44,836 nt of DNA from CAYJDR01 sp964368965 (lineage in GTDB: Bacteria > Chrysiogenota > Deferribacteres > Deferribacterales > Mucispirillaceae): positions 1 through 44,836 of the forward strand of contig CAYJDR010000015.1 in NCBI GenBank assembly GCA_964368965.1, read 5' to 3'. Numbering within the stretch: the stretch's first letter is position 1; the number at the start of each line of letters is the position of its first letter. Below the pieces are notes generated by a model that saw nothing but the letters and a program-made list of their open reading frames with translations, was not told the origin of the DNA and searched no databases. Shown piece by piece: positions 1 through 8,178 of this stretch. The position numbers and the translations under genes are program-made.

Positions 1-34
1 ATAAGAGCATATAAACCCATATGCTTCCTCCTCC

Positions 35-65
35 AGCTCCCATGTTAATAGTGTGGGAGCTTTTT
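35..65 (+). terminator. Intrinsic terminator of a gene upstream of the window
   Basis: Stem AGCTCCCA (35-42) pairs perfectly with TGGGAGCT (54-61) across an 11-nt loop and is followed by a T run. It ends a rightward transcript whose gene lies left of the window, and it insulates the flagellin promoter that follows. No open frame is visible in the first 34 bases. Confidence 0.8.
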
Positions 66-126
66 GCGTGCTTTTTCTCCTGTAAATTATTCGCAAAACT
101 TTTTTGAAAATAATTTATTTTTTCTC

Positions 127-154
127 TAAAGTTTTTCTCCACCCCTGACGATAA
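127..154 (+). promoter_or_regulatory. Sigma-28 (FliA) promoter of the flagellin gene
   Basis: TAAAGTTT (127-134) followed after 12 nt by GACGATAA (147-154) matches the sigma-28 consensus (TAAAGTTT, about 11 nt, GCCGATAA) with one mismatch in the -10 element. The spacing (16 nt from TAAA to the -10) is identical to that of the flgM promoter at 24783-24810. Transcription would start near 161, giving a leader of about 95 nt before the flagellin ATG. Confidence 0.85.
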
Positions 155-200
155 AGTATCTAAGGCAAGAAGCCTACATTGTATTTATTTGGGTTAAGTC

Positions 201-222
201 ACCGGTAAAAGGATTTACTGGT
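201..222 (+). promoter_or_regulatory. Candidate CsrA-binding hairpin in the flagellin leader
   Basis: ACCGGTAAA (201-209) pairs with TTTACTGGT (214-222), with one G-U pair, and leaves an AGGA tetraloop. The stretch GTAAAAGGATTT agrees at 10 of 12 positions with the published CsrA SELEX consensus RUACARGGAUGU. The Shine-Dalgarno sequence AAGGAGGA (242-249) supplies a second GGA site about 30 nt downstream. This paired arrangement resembles the CsrA-controlled hag leader of Bacillus subtilis. CsrA and its antagonist FliW are both encoded in this window (32039 and 31594). Binding itself is inferred. Confidence 0.6.
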
Positions 223-255
223 TACCTCTATTGAACAAGTCAAGGAGGACGGAAA

Positions 256-2601
256 ATGTCACTACTAAGCACATCAAACATGTACAGCATGATGCCACAG
301 CTTTCATTAAGCAGGGCGCAAACAGGCATGAGCAATTCTATAGAAAGGCTATCATCAGGATTAGCTATCAATTCATCATTTGATAATCCATCAGGTTTTT
401 CAATTTCTGAAAAAATGCGTGGCTATATTGAAGGGCTAAAAACAGCTACTCAAAACACACAAAACGGTACATCTATGCTACAAACTGCAGAAGGCGCAGC
501 TAACGAGATAACTAATATACTTGGCCGTATGCGTGAGCTTGCAGTTCAAGGTGCTAATGGTACATACACAACTAACGACTTAACTGAAATACAAAAAGAA
601 ATGGACCAGCTAAAGGAAGAAATCGACCGCATTTCTGAAGCAGCTGAATACAATACAATCAACCTATTAAACGGCGACACTGCTGGCGAGTTAAATAGCT
701 CAACTGAAAAAGTTGAAGCCGTTATCACTGGCACTATCGAAACTGGCAACTATGATATCTCTATCAAGTCTGAACCAGGCGTTAACGAAATACAAAAATC
801 ACAAATCTTAAGCATAAAAGAAGGTTCTATAGCTGCTGCGATCAAGTCTGCTACAGGCACTAATATCACATCTGTAAGCAAGCCAGAAGGGTTTGACCCA
901 CAAGCTGACTTAACAGTTACAGTTGCAGATTCTACTGACACTAACGACTATGCAACAATCAACTCACAATACACACAAGATGGTTCTGCATTCAACGTTG
1001 CTACAACTACATCAGTTTCAACTAACGAAAGCGGATACTACATCGTTGAGTTTACTGAAACAACGGGCGACGAAGGCTTAACTGCAACTACTACAGCACG
1101 CGTTAAATTCATCTCTGCTGAAACTGGCGAAGAAGGCGCATGGAAAGAAACTACAGTTGGCGAGTTAGTATCAACAGCTGGCTTCACTTACCAAAGTGGC
1201 GACTTTGATATGACTCTATCTTTAGATATCACAACTGGCTCAAGCTTTATCGCAAATAAAGGCGACAAAGTTATGCTAAACGTGACTGATAACAAAGGCG
1301 TTACAGCTGCAGCTACATTAGCTATATCTGGTGGCGGTACTATCCAGCTAGATAATGGCCCAGTTGTATACTATAAAGAAGTGAACGAACTAACTGAGCC
1401 AGATAACGATAACGGCGTAGTTGAGAGCAAGCCTGTAGTTATCTATAACGTAACATTGAACGGAGATAACGGTGGAATTGATCGCTCAAACCTTACAGTA
1501 TCACTAAAAGAAAACACTCCTGATGGTTCAACATCTCCACAAGGTGTTACGCTGACAGGTACTATCACAGTTGATATCAGAGGCTCTGGCGAAGCAGCTA
1601 CAGAGACTACAGAACTTGCAGACATCGCAGCATTTTACGATGAAAACGATGTGTTCATGTTCCAAAACACTCAAGAGTTACGCATATATGGCAACTATTC
1701 GTACACTGACATATTTATCGAAGGGCATGACACAATCACAGACCTACAAGGTAAATTTAACAACGCAATCGTTAAAGACCTAGGTTTAGGTAGTGGTAAC
1801 ACAGCAGTAGATAATGAGTTAGTACAATTTATCGAGCACAGCAGCGAAGATTTAAGCATAAAAGCTACAGCAGGTGCATTTATAGTTCAGTCAGCTGTTC
1901 CTGGTGAGTCTGGTGAGATATCGTTCATCGGTAGCCAAGAAGTTTTAAACGCATTAGGTTTTTCAGCAGTTCAAGACTCTGTAAACAGCATCACTAACGT
2001 AGTAGTTAAAGATAGCGAAACTGGCGTAGTTATAAGCGATAGCTTAACAGCATCAGAAAGAGTGTCAGGCGTAATCGAAGGCTTAGATTTAATCATTGAC
2101 CAACGTTTAGGCGTAGTATCAACATTCAACGACTTCACAGGCAAGTTAGAGTTTGATGCACAAGAAACTATCGAGAGCCAAAATATTCGCTTACACGTGA
2201 TTGATGACCGCACTGAAATCCAAGTAGGCACAGAAGAAGGCGAAAAAATTGATATCACAATACCACAGATTGATACAAAATCACTAGGTATTGAAAACAC
2301 AATCATCGCAACACAAGAAGATGCACAAAATGCAATTTCTGAGATAGATAATGCAATCTCAATAGTTATTGGTATCCGTGGCGATATCGGTGCAAATGTA
2401 AACCGTATGGACGTAGCTTATTCAATCTTGCAAGAGTCAAGCATAAACGTAACAGCAGCAGAGTCAAGAATACGTGATATTGACATCGCAGAAGAAACAA
2501 CACTCTACACTGCGGAGCAAGTTAAGTATGAAGCTAGCATGGCGATTTTAGCACAAGCGAACCAAATACCACAGAAATTATTGCAATTATTGCAAGCATA
2601 G
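256..2601 (+). CDS. Flagellin, large variant (781 aa)
   Basis: Main filament subunit, exported through the flagellar secretion system and polymerised outside the cell. The N-terminal D0/D1 region (about residues 1-145) and the C-terminal D1/D0 region (about 700-781, ending IPQKLLQLLQA) are typical flagellin. The hypervariable middle of more than 500 residues makes the protein much longer than the common 280-500. A stretch near residues 475-520 (LRIYGNYSYTDIFIEG) resembles the insert of Campylobacter/Helicobacter FlaA flagellins. The ATG is fixed by AAGGAGGA seven bases upstream. A sigma-28 promoter and a candidate CsrA hairpin precede it. No other flagellin and no fliS or fliD is in the window, so it is monocistronic or co-transcribed only with the small gene at 2683. 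Family assignment is certain; whether this is the only flagellin is unknown. Confidence 0.97.
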   Translation: MSLLSTSNMYSMMPQLSLSRAQTGMSNSIERLSSGLAINSSFDNPSGFSISEKMRGYIEGLKTATQNTQNGTSMLQTAEGAANEITNILGRMRELAVQGANGTYTTNDLTEIQKEMDQLKEEIDRISEAAEYNTINLLNGDTAGELNSSTEKVEAVITGTIETGNYDISIKSEPGVNEIQKSQILSIKEGSIAAAIKSATGTNITSVSKPEGFDPQADLTVTVADSTDTNDYATINSQYTQDGSAFNVATTTSVSTNESGYYIVEFTETTGDEGLTATTTARVKFISAETGEEGAWKETTVGELVSTAGFTYQSGDFDMTLSLDITTGSSFIANKGDKVMLNVTDNKGVTAAATLAISGGGTIQLDNGPVVYYKEVNELTEPDNDNGVVESKPVVIYNVTLNGDNGGIDRSNLTVSLKENTPDGSTSPQGVTLTGTITVDIRGSGEAATETTELADIAAFYDENDVFMFQNTQELRIYGNYSYTDIFIEGHDTITDLQGKFNNAIVKDLGLGSGNTAVDNELVQFIEHSSEDLSIKATAGAFIVQSAVPGESGEISFIGSQEVLNALGFSAVQDSVNSITNVVVKDSETGVVISDSLTASERVSGVIEGLDLIIDQRLGVVSTFNDFTGKLEFDAQETIESQNIRLHVIDDRTEIQVGTEEGEKIDITIPQIDTKSLGIENTIIATQEDAQNAISEIDNAISIVIGIRGDIGANVNRMDVAYSILQESSINVTAAESRIRDIDIAEETTLYTAEQVKYEASMAILAQANQIPQKLLQLLQA

Positions 2602-2682
2602 TAAATTAGTTTAGTAGTACCCAAATACATAAATGGATGTATGTACGGCGATTATCCGAACATAACAAATGAGGAGGACAAC

Positions 2683-2874
2683 ATGTCGGCAGTCAGAACG
2701 GAATCTGCAAGCGTGACAGATGTAAGACACGCAGAACAAGGCAAATCACAACTTACTAAGTTGTATGAGATTATGCGACAAACTATGGATAGTGGATTTT
2801 ACGGCGCAGTGGAAATTAAGTTTGAAGCTGGTAAAGTAACGATTATCCGTAAAACTGAATCAATAAAGATTTAG
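2683..2874 (+). CDS. YezD/DUF2292-like small protein (63 aa)
   Basis: A 63-residue protein whose second half (from about residue 24: LYEIMRQTMDSGFYGAVEIK, then GKVTIIRKTESIKI) has the pattern of the YezD/DUF2292 family: a short helix, then two strands around 'G-x-V-E-I-x-x-x-x-G-K-V-x-x-I-x-K-T-E'. The function of that family is unknown. The frame is open from an upstream ATG at 2641, but the strong GAGGAGGA at 2671-2678 sets the start at ATG 2683. It lies 81 bases after the flagellin stop with no terminator between, and a terminator follows it, so it probably shares the flagellin transcript. A role in flagellin biology is only guilt by association. Confidence 0.75.
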   Translation: MSAVRTESASVTDVRHAEQGKSQLTKLYEIMRQTMDSGFYGAVEIKFEAGKVTIIRKTESIKI

Positions 2875-2928
2875 GACAAATATGCAATAATAGAAAACAT
2901 TTTTTAAAACCCAAATACACAAAACAAG

Positions 2929-2960
2929 GCGACTATACTACATAGTCGCTATTGTTTTTT
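2929..2960 (+). terminator. Intrinsic terminator after flagellin and the YezD-like gene
   Basis: Stem GCGACTAT (2929-2936) pairs perfectly with ATAGTCGC (2942-2949) around a 5-nt loop and is followed by TATTGTTTTTT. It closes the flagellin transcript. Confidence 0.85.
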
Positions 2961-2980
2961 ATAGCATTCGGTGCTATCCT
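2952..2980 (+). promoter_or_regulatory. Possible sigma-70 promoter of the LpdD-like/dnaE gene string
   Basis: TTGTTT (2952-2957), 17 nt, TATCCT (2975-2980). The -35 overlaps the T run of the preceding terminator. The predicted transcription start falls at about 2986-2988, at or beside the ATG of the next gene. The match to consensus is moderate, so this is tentative. Confidence 0.4.
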
Positions 2981-2986
2981 TTCTTT

Positions 2987-3376
2987 ATGGAAACAATACA
3001 ACTAACAATAGCAGAAAACACTAGATATGAAATACAACTTGTTGCCGTAAAATGTGGCAAAGATTACAGCGTTACAATATGCGGTGGCGACAAACACCAC
3101 GTCGGCGCAGTAGCTCATGCAAGCCCGCATAAAAACATTAGTGGCAACGGTGAAAACTCAGCAACTGTTAGCTCTATCTCCGCACTTGCACACAGAGATG
3201 ATGAGCTTGCACGCATGGCTGCAAAGAAATTATCGGCAGAACTTGAGTGCTATGTGTCTGTTTCAGCTGGTGTGCATATTGATAGCGCTACACCTGAGGA
3301 GCTGAAGATGTTAGTCAGCAACACAATCGAGTTATGTGCAAAATTTGTTGCAACTCAAGGCGATAAAACTCTTTAA
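2987..3376 (+). CDS. LpdD-like (prenylated-flavin chaperone-like) protein, 129 aa
   Basis: Matches the LpdD-like single-domain family in its core features: an internal GGDKHHVGAVA loop (about residues 34-44), then ISALAHRDDELARMAAKKL (about 64-82) and SAGVHIDSATPEEL (about 93-106). Members near UbiD-type decarboxylases are proposed to handle the prenylated flavin cofactor, but many occur alone. No ubiD or ubiX lies in this window, so the specific role here is unknown. No Shine-Dalgarno precedes the ATG, and the best promoter candidate would start transcription at the ATG itself, which suggests leaderless translation. The next gene starts 51 bases later with its own ribosome binding site. Confidence 0.65.
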   Translation: METIQLTIAENTRYEIQLVAVKCGKDYSVTICGGDKHHVGAVAHASPHKNISGNGENSATVSSISALAHRDDELARMAAKKLSAELECYVSVSAGVHIDSATPEELKMLVSNTIELCAKFVATQGDKTL

Positions 3377-3427
3377 TTAATCCACTAAAAATGGTATGCT
3401 TAACTATTACAATTAAGTGGAGCGTAC

Positions 3428-3682
3428 ATGTCAAAAAAAGTATTATTAATAGAGCCTGAAGAAGATGTTATGATAGGCGCAATAGAAGTTTTTAAGATTA
3501 ATAATATATCATGCGATGGTTATGCAAAAATCGAAGACCTTCCGCAAAATGTGTCAATTGCTGACATATATGACGTTATAATAACAAGTGAAATATCGCA
3601 CATTGGCAGGTATAGGCAACTTAGGTATGTCAAAAAGCCATACACTGCTAGCGACCTACTAAACACTTTGGAGCAATTATAA
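3428..3682 (+). CDS. Short degenerate response-regulator receiver-like protein (84 aa)
   Basis: Not firmly recognised. The start KKVLLIEPEEDVMIGAIEVF and the end VKKPYTASDLLNTLEQL look like the first strand with acidic pocket and the last 'KP-aromatic...LL..I' segment of a CheY-type receiver. At 84 residues it is about 35 short, and the middle (YDVIITSE) is compressed, with a possible phospho-acceptor Asp only at the YDVI segment. It has a good ribosome binding site (TGGAG, 3418-3422), and its TAA overlaps the dnaE ATG by one base, so it is translationally coupled to dnaE. Possibly a shrunken receiver fold used for protein contacts. Function unknown. Confidence 0.6.
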   Translation: MSKKVLLIEPEEDVMIGAIEVFKINNISCDGYAKIEDLPQNVSIADIYDVIITSEISHIGRYRQLRYVKKPYTASDLLNTLEQL

Positions 3683-6600
3683 TGTTATCAGGAAAATTCG
3701 TTCACTTGCATTTGCATACCTCATATTCACCACTCGATGGCGCTATCAAAATCAAGCCGCTAATGTCTAAGCTGAAAGAACTAGGCATGGATGCTTGCGC
3801 CATTACTGACCACGGAACAATGTACGGCGTTATTGATTTTTATAAAGCGTGCAAAGATGCAGAAATACGCCCAATTATTGGTTGCGAAGTATATGTCGCT
3901 ACAGGAAGCAGAAACACAAAAGCCAGAAACGAAGAAGGCGATGTATACTACCACTTAGTGCTGCTTGCTGAAAACGATGAAGGCTTACGAAATCTATATA
4001 AACTATCATCACTAGGTTTTGAAGAAGATGCATTCTACTATAAACCACGTATAGATAAAGAATTATTAGCACAATATTCAAAAGGGCTTATTGCACTATC
4101 AGCATGTTTAGGTGGCGAAGTTCCTAAGATATTTGAACACCATGGCTATGAAGCTGCAAAAGAGCGTGCGCTTGAGTATGAGCGCATCATGGGTAAAGGT
4201 AACTTCTTTTTAGAGATACAAGAAAACGGGTTGCCCGAGCAAACAATATTAAATAACCAACTAGTAAACATCTCGAAAGAAACAGGTATCGAACTTGTCG
4301 CAACTTGTGATAGCCACTACTTGACAAAGAAAGACCATAAATCACACTCGATTTTAATGGATATCCAGTACTCTCAAGGCGCGCCTAAAAAATCTCGCAC
4401 AAGCAAGCAAGACGACGATATAGATATGCTAGGTGAAGAGACTAACACTAGGGTAAATAAAGGGCATGAATACTCTGACCAGCTATATGTAAAATCTCCA
4501 GAGGAGATGATGCAAGTATTTTCATATGCTCCAGAAGCTGTTGAAAATACAGTAAAAATTGCAGAGCGTTGCAATGTTGAGATAAAGTTTGGCGATTTGC
4601 GTCTACCTAAATATGACGTACCTGATGGATATACGCTCGCTTCGTTCTTCATTGAATTATCACGCAATATGCTTGAAGATCGCTTGAAGATTGTTGATGA
4701 GTCGCTACATGATATATATCGCAAAAGGCTAGAAACAGAACTTGATGTCATCGTTGGCAAAGGCTTTGATGGCTACTTCCTAATCGTATGGGATTTTATA
4801 AACCATGCTAGAAAAATTGGTGTGCCTGTTGGCCCTGGGCGTGGCTCTGGTGCTGGCTCACTTGTTGCATACTCGCTTACGATTACAGACATTGACCCTA
4901 TAAAATTCAACTTACTTTTTGAGCGTTTCTTAAACCCTGAGCGTAATAGCATGCCTGACTTTGATATCGACTTCTGCACAGATAGGCGTGGCGAAGTTAT
5001 CGATTATGTTGTCGATAAATACGGCGTTGAGCGCGTTACGCAAATTGCTACTTTCGGTACGTTAAAACCTAAGATGGCTGTGCGTGATGTTTGTAGGGTG
5101 TATGATATCGGGATGGTTGATGTGAACAAAGTCGCAAAAGCGATACCTGATGGCCCACACATTAAATCATTCGATGTAGCATTTAGAGAAAATCCGACAT
5201 TGAAAGACGAGTTTGAAACATTGCCATATGGCGAGGAAATTCTTGAACACTCAGTTAATATAGAAGGCTTGATCAGGAACGTAGGTGTACATGCTGCTGG
5301 TGTTATAATTGCCGATGCTCCAATAGTTGAGTATGCACCATACTTTGTGAACCAGAAAGATAAATCTCGTGTTGTACAGTTTGCAAAGAAGCCAGCTGAA
5401 AGCATAGGGCTAATCAAGTTTGACTTTTTAGGGCTTACGAACTTAACAATCATTGCCGATGCAGTTAAGCGTATTAATGCTACTGTTGACCCAAACTTTA
5501 ATATAGATGCAATACCACTTGATGATGCAGGTGTTTACGAACTTCTACAAAACGGTGATACCGTAGGCGTGTTCCAATTAGAGAGCGAGGGCATGAGAGG
5601 CATGCTCAAGAAAATGCAACCGACAGTATTTGAAGATATCATTGCTGCAAATGCATTATATCGCCCAGGTCCACTTGATGGTGGCGTTGTTGATGACTTT
5701 ATCGAGCGTAAGCACGGCAGGCAAGAAGTTGTCTACGATATACCTGTTATGGAAAACATATTGAATGAAACATATGGCGTAATCGTATATCAAGAGCAGG
5801 TTATGCAGCTTGCGGGCGTGCTAGCTGGCTATTCGCTAGGTAGTGCCGATATTTTACGTAGGGCCATTGGTGATAAAAACGCACAAGTCATGGCGGAACA
5901 CAAAGTCATATTCGTAGAAGGTAGCGAAAAGCTAAACATCAAGGGCGCAAGAGCATTAGGGCATGACCCAGAAAAAGTTTTGCAAGTTTATGACATGATT
6001 GATAAATTTGGAGCATATGGCTTCAATAAAAGTCACTCAGCAGCATATGCTTACGTCGCGTATCAGACTGCATATTTGAAAAAATATTACAAACCAGAGT
6101 ACCTTTGTGCACTTGCATCGGTTGATTATGCTAAACCTGAGGACAAAGTAAGATATATCAACGAAATGCTATTAGCAGGCATAACTGTTTTACCACCTGA
6201 TGTAAACAAAGGTTATGTAGACTTCAAGGTTGAAGGTGACGCGATACGTTTTGGTTTAGGCTCAATAAAAGGGTTAGGCGAAGGCGTGATAGATCTTATT
6301 GTTAAAGAGCGTGAAGAAAGTGGCGAATTTAAAGGCTTGTTTGACTTCTGCAACCGAGTAGACGGCAAAGCGTTAAATAAAAAAGTGCTAGAAGCGCTTA
6401 TAAATGTAGGTGCGTTTGACTTCACTGGTAAAACTCGCTCGCAACTCAGGGGCGCATATATGGAAGCGCTAGAGCGTGGGCAACATAGTGCAAGAATGCG
6501 TGACCAAGGCATGCTAACTATCGAAGATATGATGGGTGGCGAGGATAGAGAAGTTGAGGAAGAATACCCGAACATATCAGAGGAGATACCTCAGAAAGAA

Positions 6601-7365
6601 ATATTGCGTGCTGAAAAAGAACATTTAGGGTTCTACTTTTCAAACCACCCATTAAGAGAGTTTGCGACATCTATCGAAGTTGCGGTTAGCTCTGATATTG
6701 CAAGCTTAGAGTCATTCATCGGTGGCGACAGGGTTACGATTGCAGGCATGATTAAAAGGGTCGATATACGCATAACAAAGGCTAAGCAAGAGAAAATGGC
6801 GATACTAGTGCTTGAAGATTTAACAGGCGAGATAGAGGTTACCATTTTCCCAAAAACATATACAAACTTTGCTCACTTGATGGTGGAAGATAATATCATC
6901 TTTGTTACAGGTAATGTCGACTACCACTTCATGAGCCAAGAAAAACTATCGTTTAGAGCGTTTGAAGTGCTAGATCTAGGCGATGGCTTGCAGAAGTTTA
7001 CAGGTGGTGTCGTCATTAAGGTTGACGCTAATGAAACAACGCCAGATAGAGCGTTCCAGATAAAGACATCTGTCGCGAAACATGGTGGTAACTTACCTGT
7101 TAAGGTTGCAGTTGAGAAGGCCGGCGAATCACGTGTTGTTATCAGGTTGTCTGATGAGCTACAAGTGAACCCAACGCTAGATTTTTATGCTACATTAAAC
7201 CAGTTGCCAGGCTTTAAAGGTGTGGAGATATTGCCAGCGTCGGAGCGTTGCTTTAAAGAGGTATATAATCCAAACAAAGTCACGAAGAAGACATATGCTC
7301 ATAGCTTCGTTTCAGGTGATGCGCTAAACGATGCAGACTTAATGGACGACGTAAACGATTTATAA
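3682..7365 (+). CDS. dnaE: DNA polymerase III subunit alpha
   Basis: Replicative C-family DNA polymerase catalytic subunit. Order of domains: PHP (from HLHLHTSYSPLDGA at residue 8, ITDHG near 41), then palm with the catalytic aspartates in PDFDIDFC (about residues 424-431) and the third in the VHAAGVIIAD region, fingers (ANALYRPGPLDGG, YGVIVYQEQVMQLAG), tandem HhH (GLGSIKGLGEGVIDLI), and a C-terminal OB fold (VTIAGMIKRVDIRITK, about 1015-1100). Length of 1,227 fits the DnaE1 type (about 1,160 in E. coli). The start overlaps the stop of the previous gene by one base; GGAG lies ten bases upstream of the ATG. It sits in a continuous rightward string that ends with ppk. Confidence 0.98.
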   Translation: MLSGKFVHLHLHTSYSPLDGAIKIKPLMSKLKELGMDACAITDHGTMYGVIDFYKACKDAEIRPIIGCEVYVATGSRNTKARNEEGDVYYHLVLLAENDEGLRNLYKLSSLGFEEDAFYYKPRIDKELLAQYSKGLIALSACLGGEVPKIFEHHGYEAAKERALEYERIMGKGNFFLEIQENGLPEQTILNNQLVNISKETGIELVATCDSHYLTKKDHKSHSILMDIQYSQGAPKKSRTSKQDDDIDMLGEETNTRVNKGHEYSDQLYVKSPEEMMQVFSYAPEAVENTVKIAERCNVEIKFGDLRLPKYDVPDGYTLASFFIELSRNMLEDRLKIVDESLHDIYRKRLETELDVIVGKGFDGYFLIVWDFINHARKIGVPVGPGRGSGAGSLVAYSLTITDIDPIKFNLLFERFLNPERNSMPDFDIDFCTDRRGEVIDYVVDKYGVERVTQIATFGTLKPKMAVRDVCRVYDIGMVDVNKVAKAIPDGPHIKSFDVAFRENPTLKDEFETLPYGEEILEHSVNIEGLIRNVGVHAAGVIIADAPIVEYAPYFVNQKDKSRVVQFAKKPAESIGLIKFDFLGLTNLTIIADAVKRINATVDPNFNIDAIPLDDAGVYELLQNGDTVGVFQLESEGMRGMLKKMQPTVFEDIIAANALYRPGPLDGGVVDDFIERKHGRQEVVYDIPVMENILNETYGVIVYQEQVMQLAGVLAGYSLGSADILRRAIGDKNAQVMAEHKVIFVEGSEKLNIKGARALGHDPEKVLQVYDMIDKFGAYGFNKSHSAAYAYVAYQTAYLKKYYKPEYLCALASVDYAKPEDKVRYINEMLLAGITVLPPDVNKGYVDFKVEGDAIRFGLGSIKGLGEGVIDLIVKEREESGEFKGLFDFCNRVDGKALNKKVLEALINVGAFDFTGKTRSQLRGAYMEALERGQHSARMRDQGMLTIEDMMGGEDREVEEEYPNISEEIPQKEILRAEKEHLGFYFSNHPLREFATSIEVAVSSDIASLESFIGGDRVTIAGMIKRVDIRITKAKQEKMAILVLEDLTGEIEVTIFPKTYTNFAHLMVEDNIIFVTGNVDYHFMSQEKLSFRAFEVLDLGDGLQKFTGGVVIKVDANETTPDRAFQIKTSVAKHGGNLPVKVAVEKAGESRVVIRLSDELQVNPTLDFYATLNQLPGFKGVEILPASERCFKEVYNPNKVTKKTYAHSFVSGDALNDADLMDDVNDL

Positions 7366-7374
7366 GAGGGATAT

Positions 7375-8178
7375 ATGAAAAGAGTTTTATCAATAGCAGG
7401 TTCAGACTCTGGCGGTTGCGCAGGTATCCAAGCAGATATAAAAGCTATCTCTGCTTGCGGCGCGTTTGCAATGACGGCGATAGTTGCTGTAACTTCTCAA
7501 AACACTTTAGGTGTAACACATATAGAAAAACTTAGCTTGCAATCAGTAGCAACCCAAATTGATGCAGTGCTTAGCGATATCGGCGCAGATGCTGTTAAAT
7601 CAGGCATGCTTTTTTCAAGCGATATCATAGAAGTTGTTGCAGAAAAACTAAAATATTACAATATTAGTAGATATATACTTGACCCTGTGATAATATCAGC
7701 TAGTGGGGCAAAATTGTTGGAAGATAGTGCGATCAATAGCGTTATTGAAAAACTGATACCGCTAAGCATGGTCGTTATGCCTAATAAACATGAAGCAGAA
7801 GCTCTTACGGGCTTAACTATATCTAATGAAAATGACGTGAAAAAGGTATGTCAAGCGTTGTACAGTATGGGTGCACAAAATGTTATCATTAAGGGTGGCC
7901 ACGTGAGCGAAGATAACGCAAACGATGTCCTTTTTGATGGTAGCGACTATAGGATATATGAAGCGCCAAGGGTTGACACAATCAATGTGCATGGCACTGG
8001 TTGCACATATGCATCAGCATTGTCGGCGTACATCGCACAAGATTATGGCATGTATGAAGCCGTAGCAAAAGCAAAAGCATACATAGCAGGCGCGATAGAA
8101 GCTGGCAGTAGGCTAAATATAGGTGGCGGTGGTGCTGGCCCTGTGCATCACTTTTATAAGATGAGTAATAATGACTAA
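7375..8178 (+). CDS. thiD: Hydroxymethylpyrimidine/phosphomethylpyrimidine kinase
   Basis: Phosphorylates HMP and HMP-phosphate to HMP-pyrophosphate for thiamine synthesis. Typical ribokinase-like ThiD features: IAGSDSGGCAGIQADIKAI at residues 6-24, AVTSQNT, VKSGML, VMPNKHEAEALTG, and the anion-hole/catalytic segment VHGTGCTYASALSAYIA near 202-218. The length (267) is normal. GAGGG precedes the ATG. It begins nine bases after dnaE and overlaps the next gene by eight. No thiE/thiC and no TPP riboswitch are nearby, so it probably acts in salvage or with unlinked thi genes. Confidence 0.95.
   Translation: MKRVLSIAGSDSGGCAGIQADIKAISACGAFAMTAIVAVTSQNTLGVTHIEKLSLQSVATQIDAVLSDIGADAVKSGMLFSSDIIEVVAEKLKYYNISRYILDPVIISASGAKLLEDSAINSVIEKLIPLSMVVMPNKHEAEALTGLTISNENDVKKVCQALYSMGAQNVIIKGGHVSEDNANDVLFDGSDYRIYEAPRVDTINVHGTGCTYASALSAYIAQDYGMYEAVAKAKAYIAGAIEAGSRLNIGGGGAGPVHHFYKMSNND

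Noticed and set aside
1971..2306. Antisense open frames inside flagellin, dnaE, flgL and other large genes
   Set aside because: They lie opposite well-supported coding regions, are low-complexity Ser/Thr-rich shadows, and have no ribosome sites or recognisable domains.
2610..2920. Short repeated string CCCAAATACA near 2620 and 2911 flanking the YezD-like gene
   Set aside because: Only about ten bases long in AT-rich DNA and not associated with a structure; likely chance.
7300..7375. TPP riboswitch for thiD
   Set aside because: Only nine bases separate dnaE from thiD, and no THI-box-like sequence was seen.
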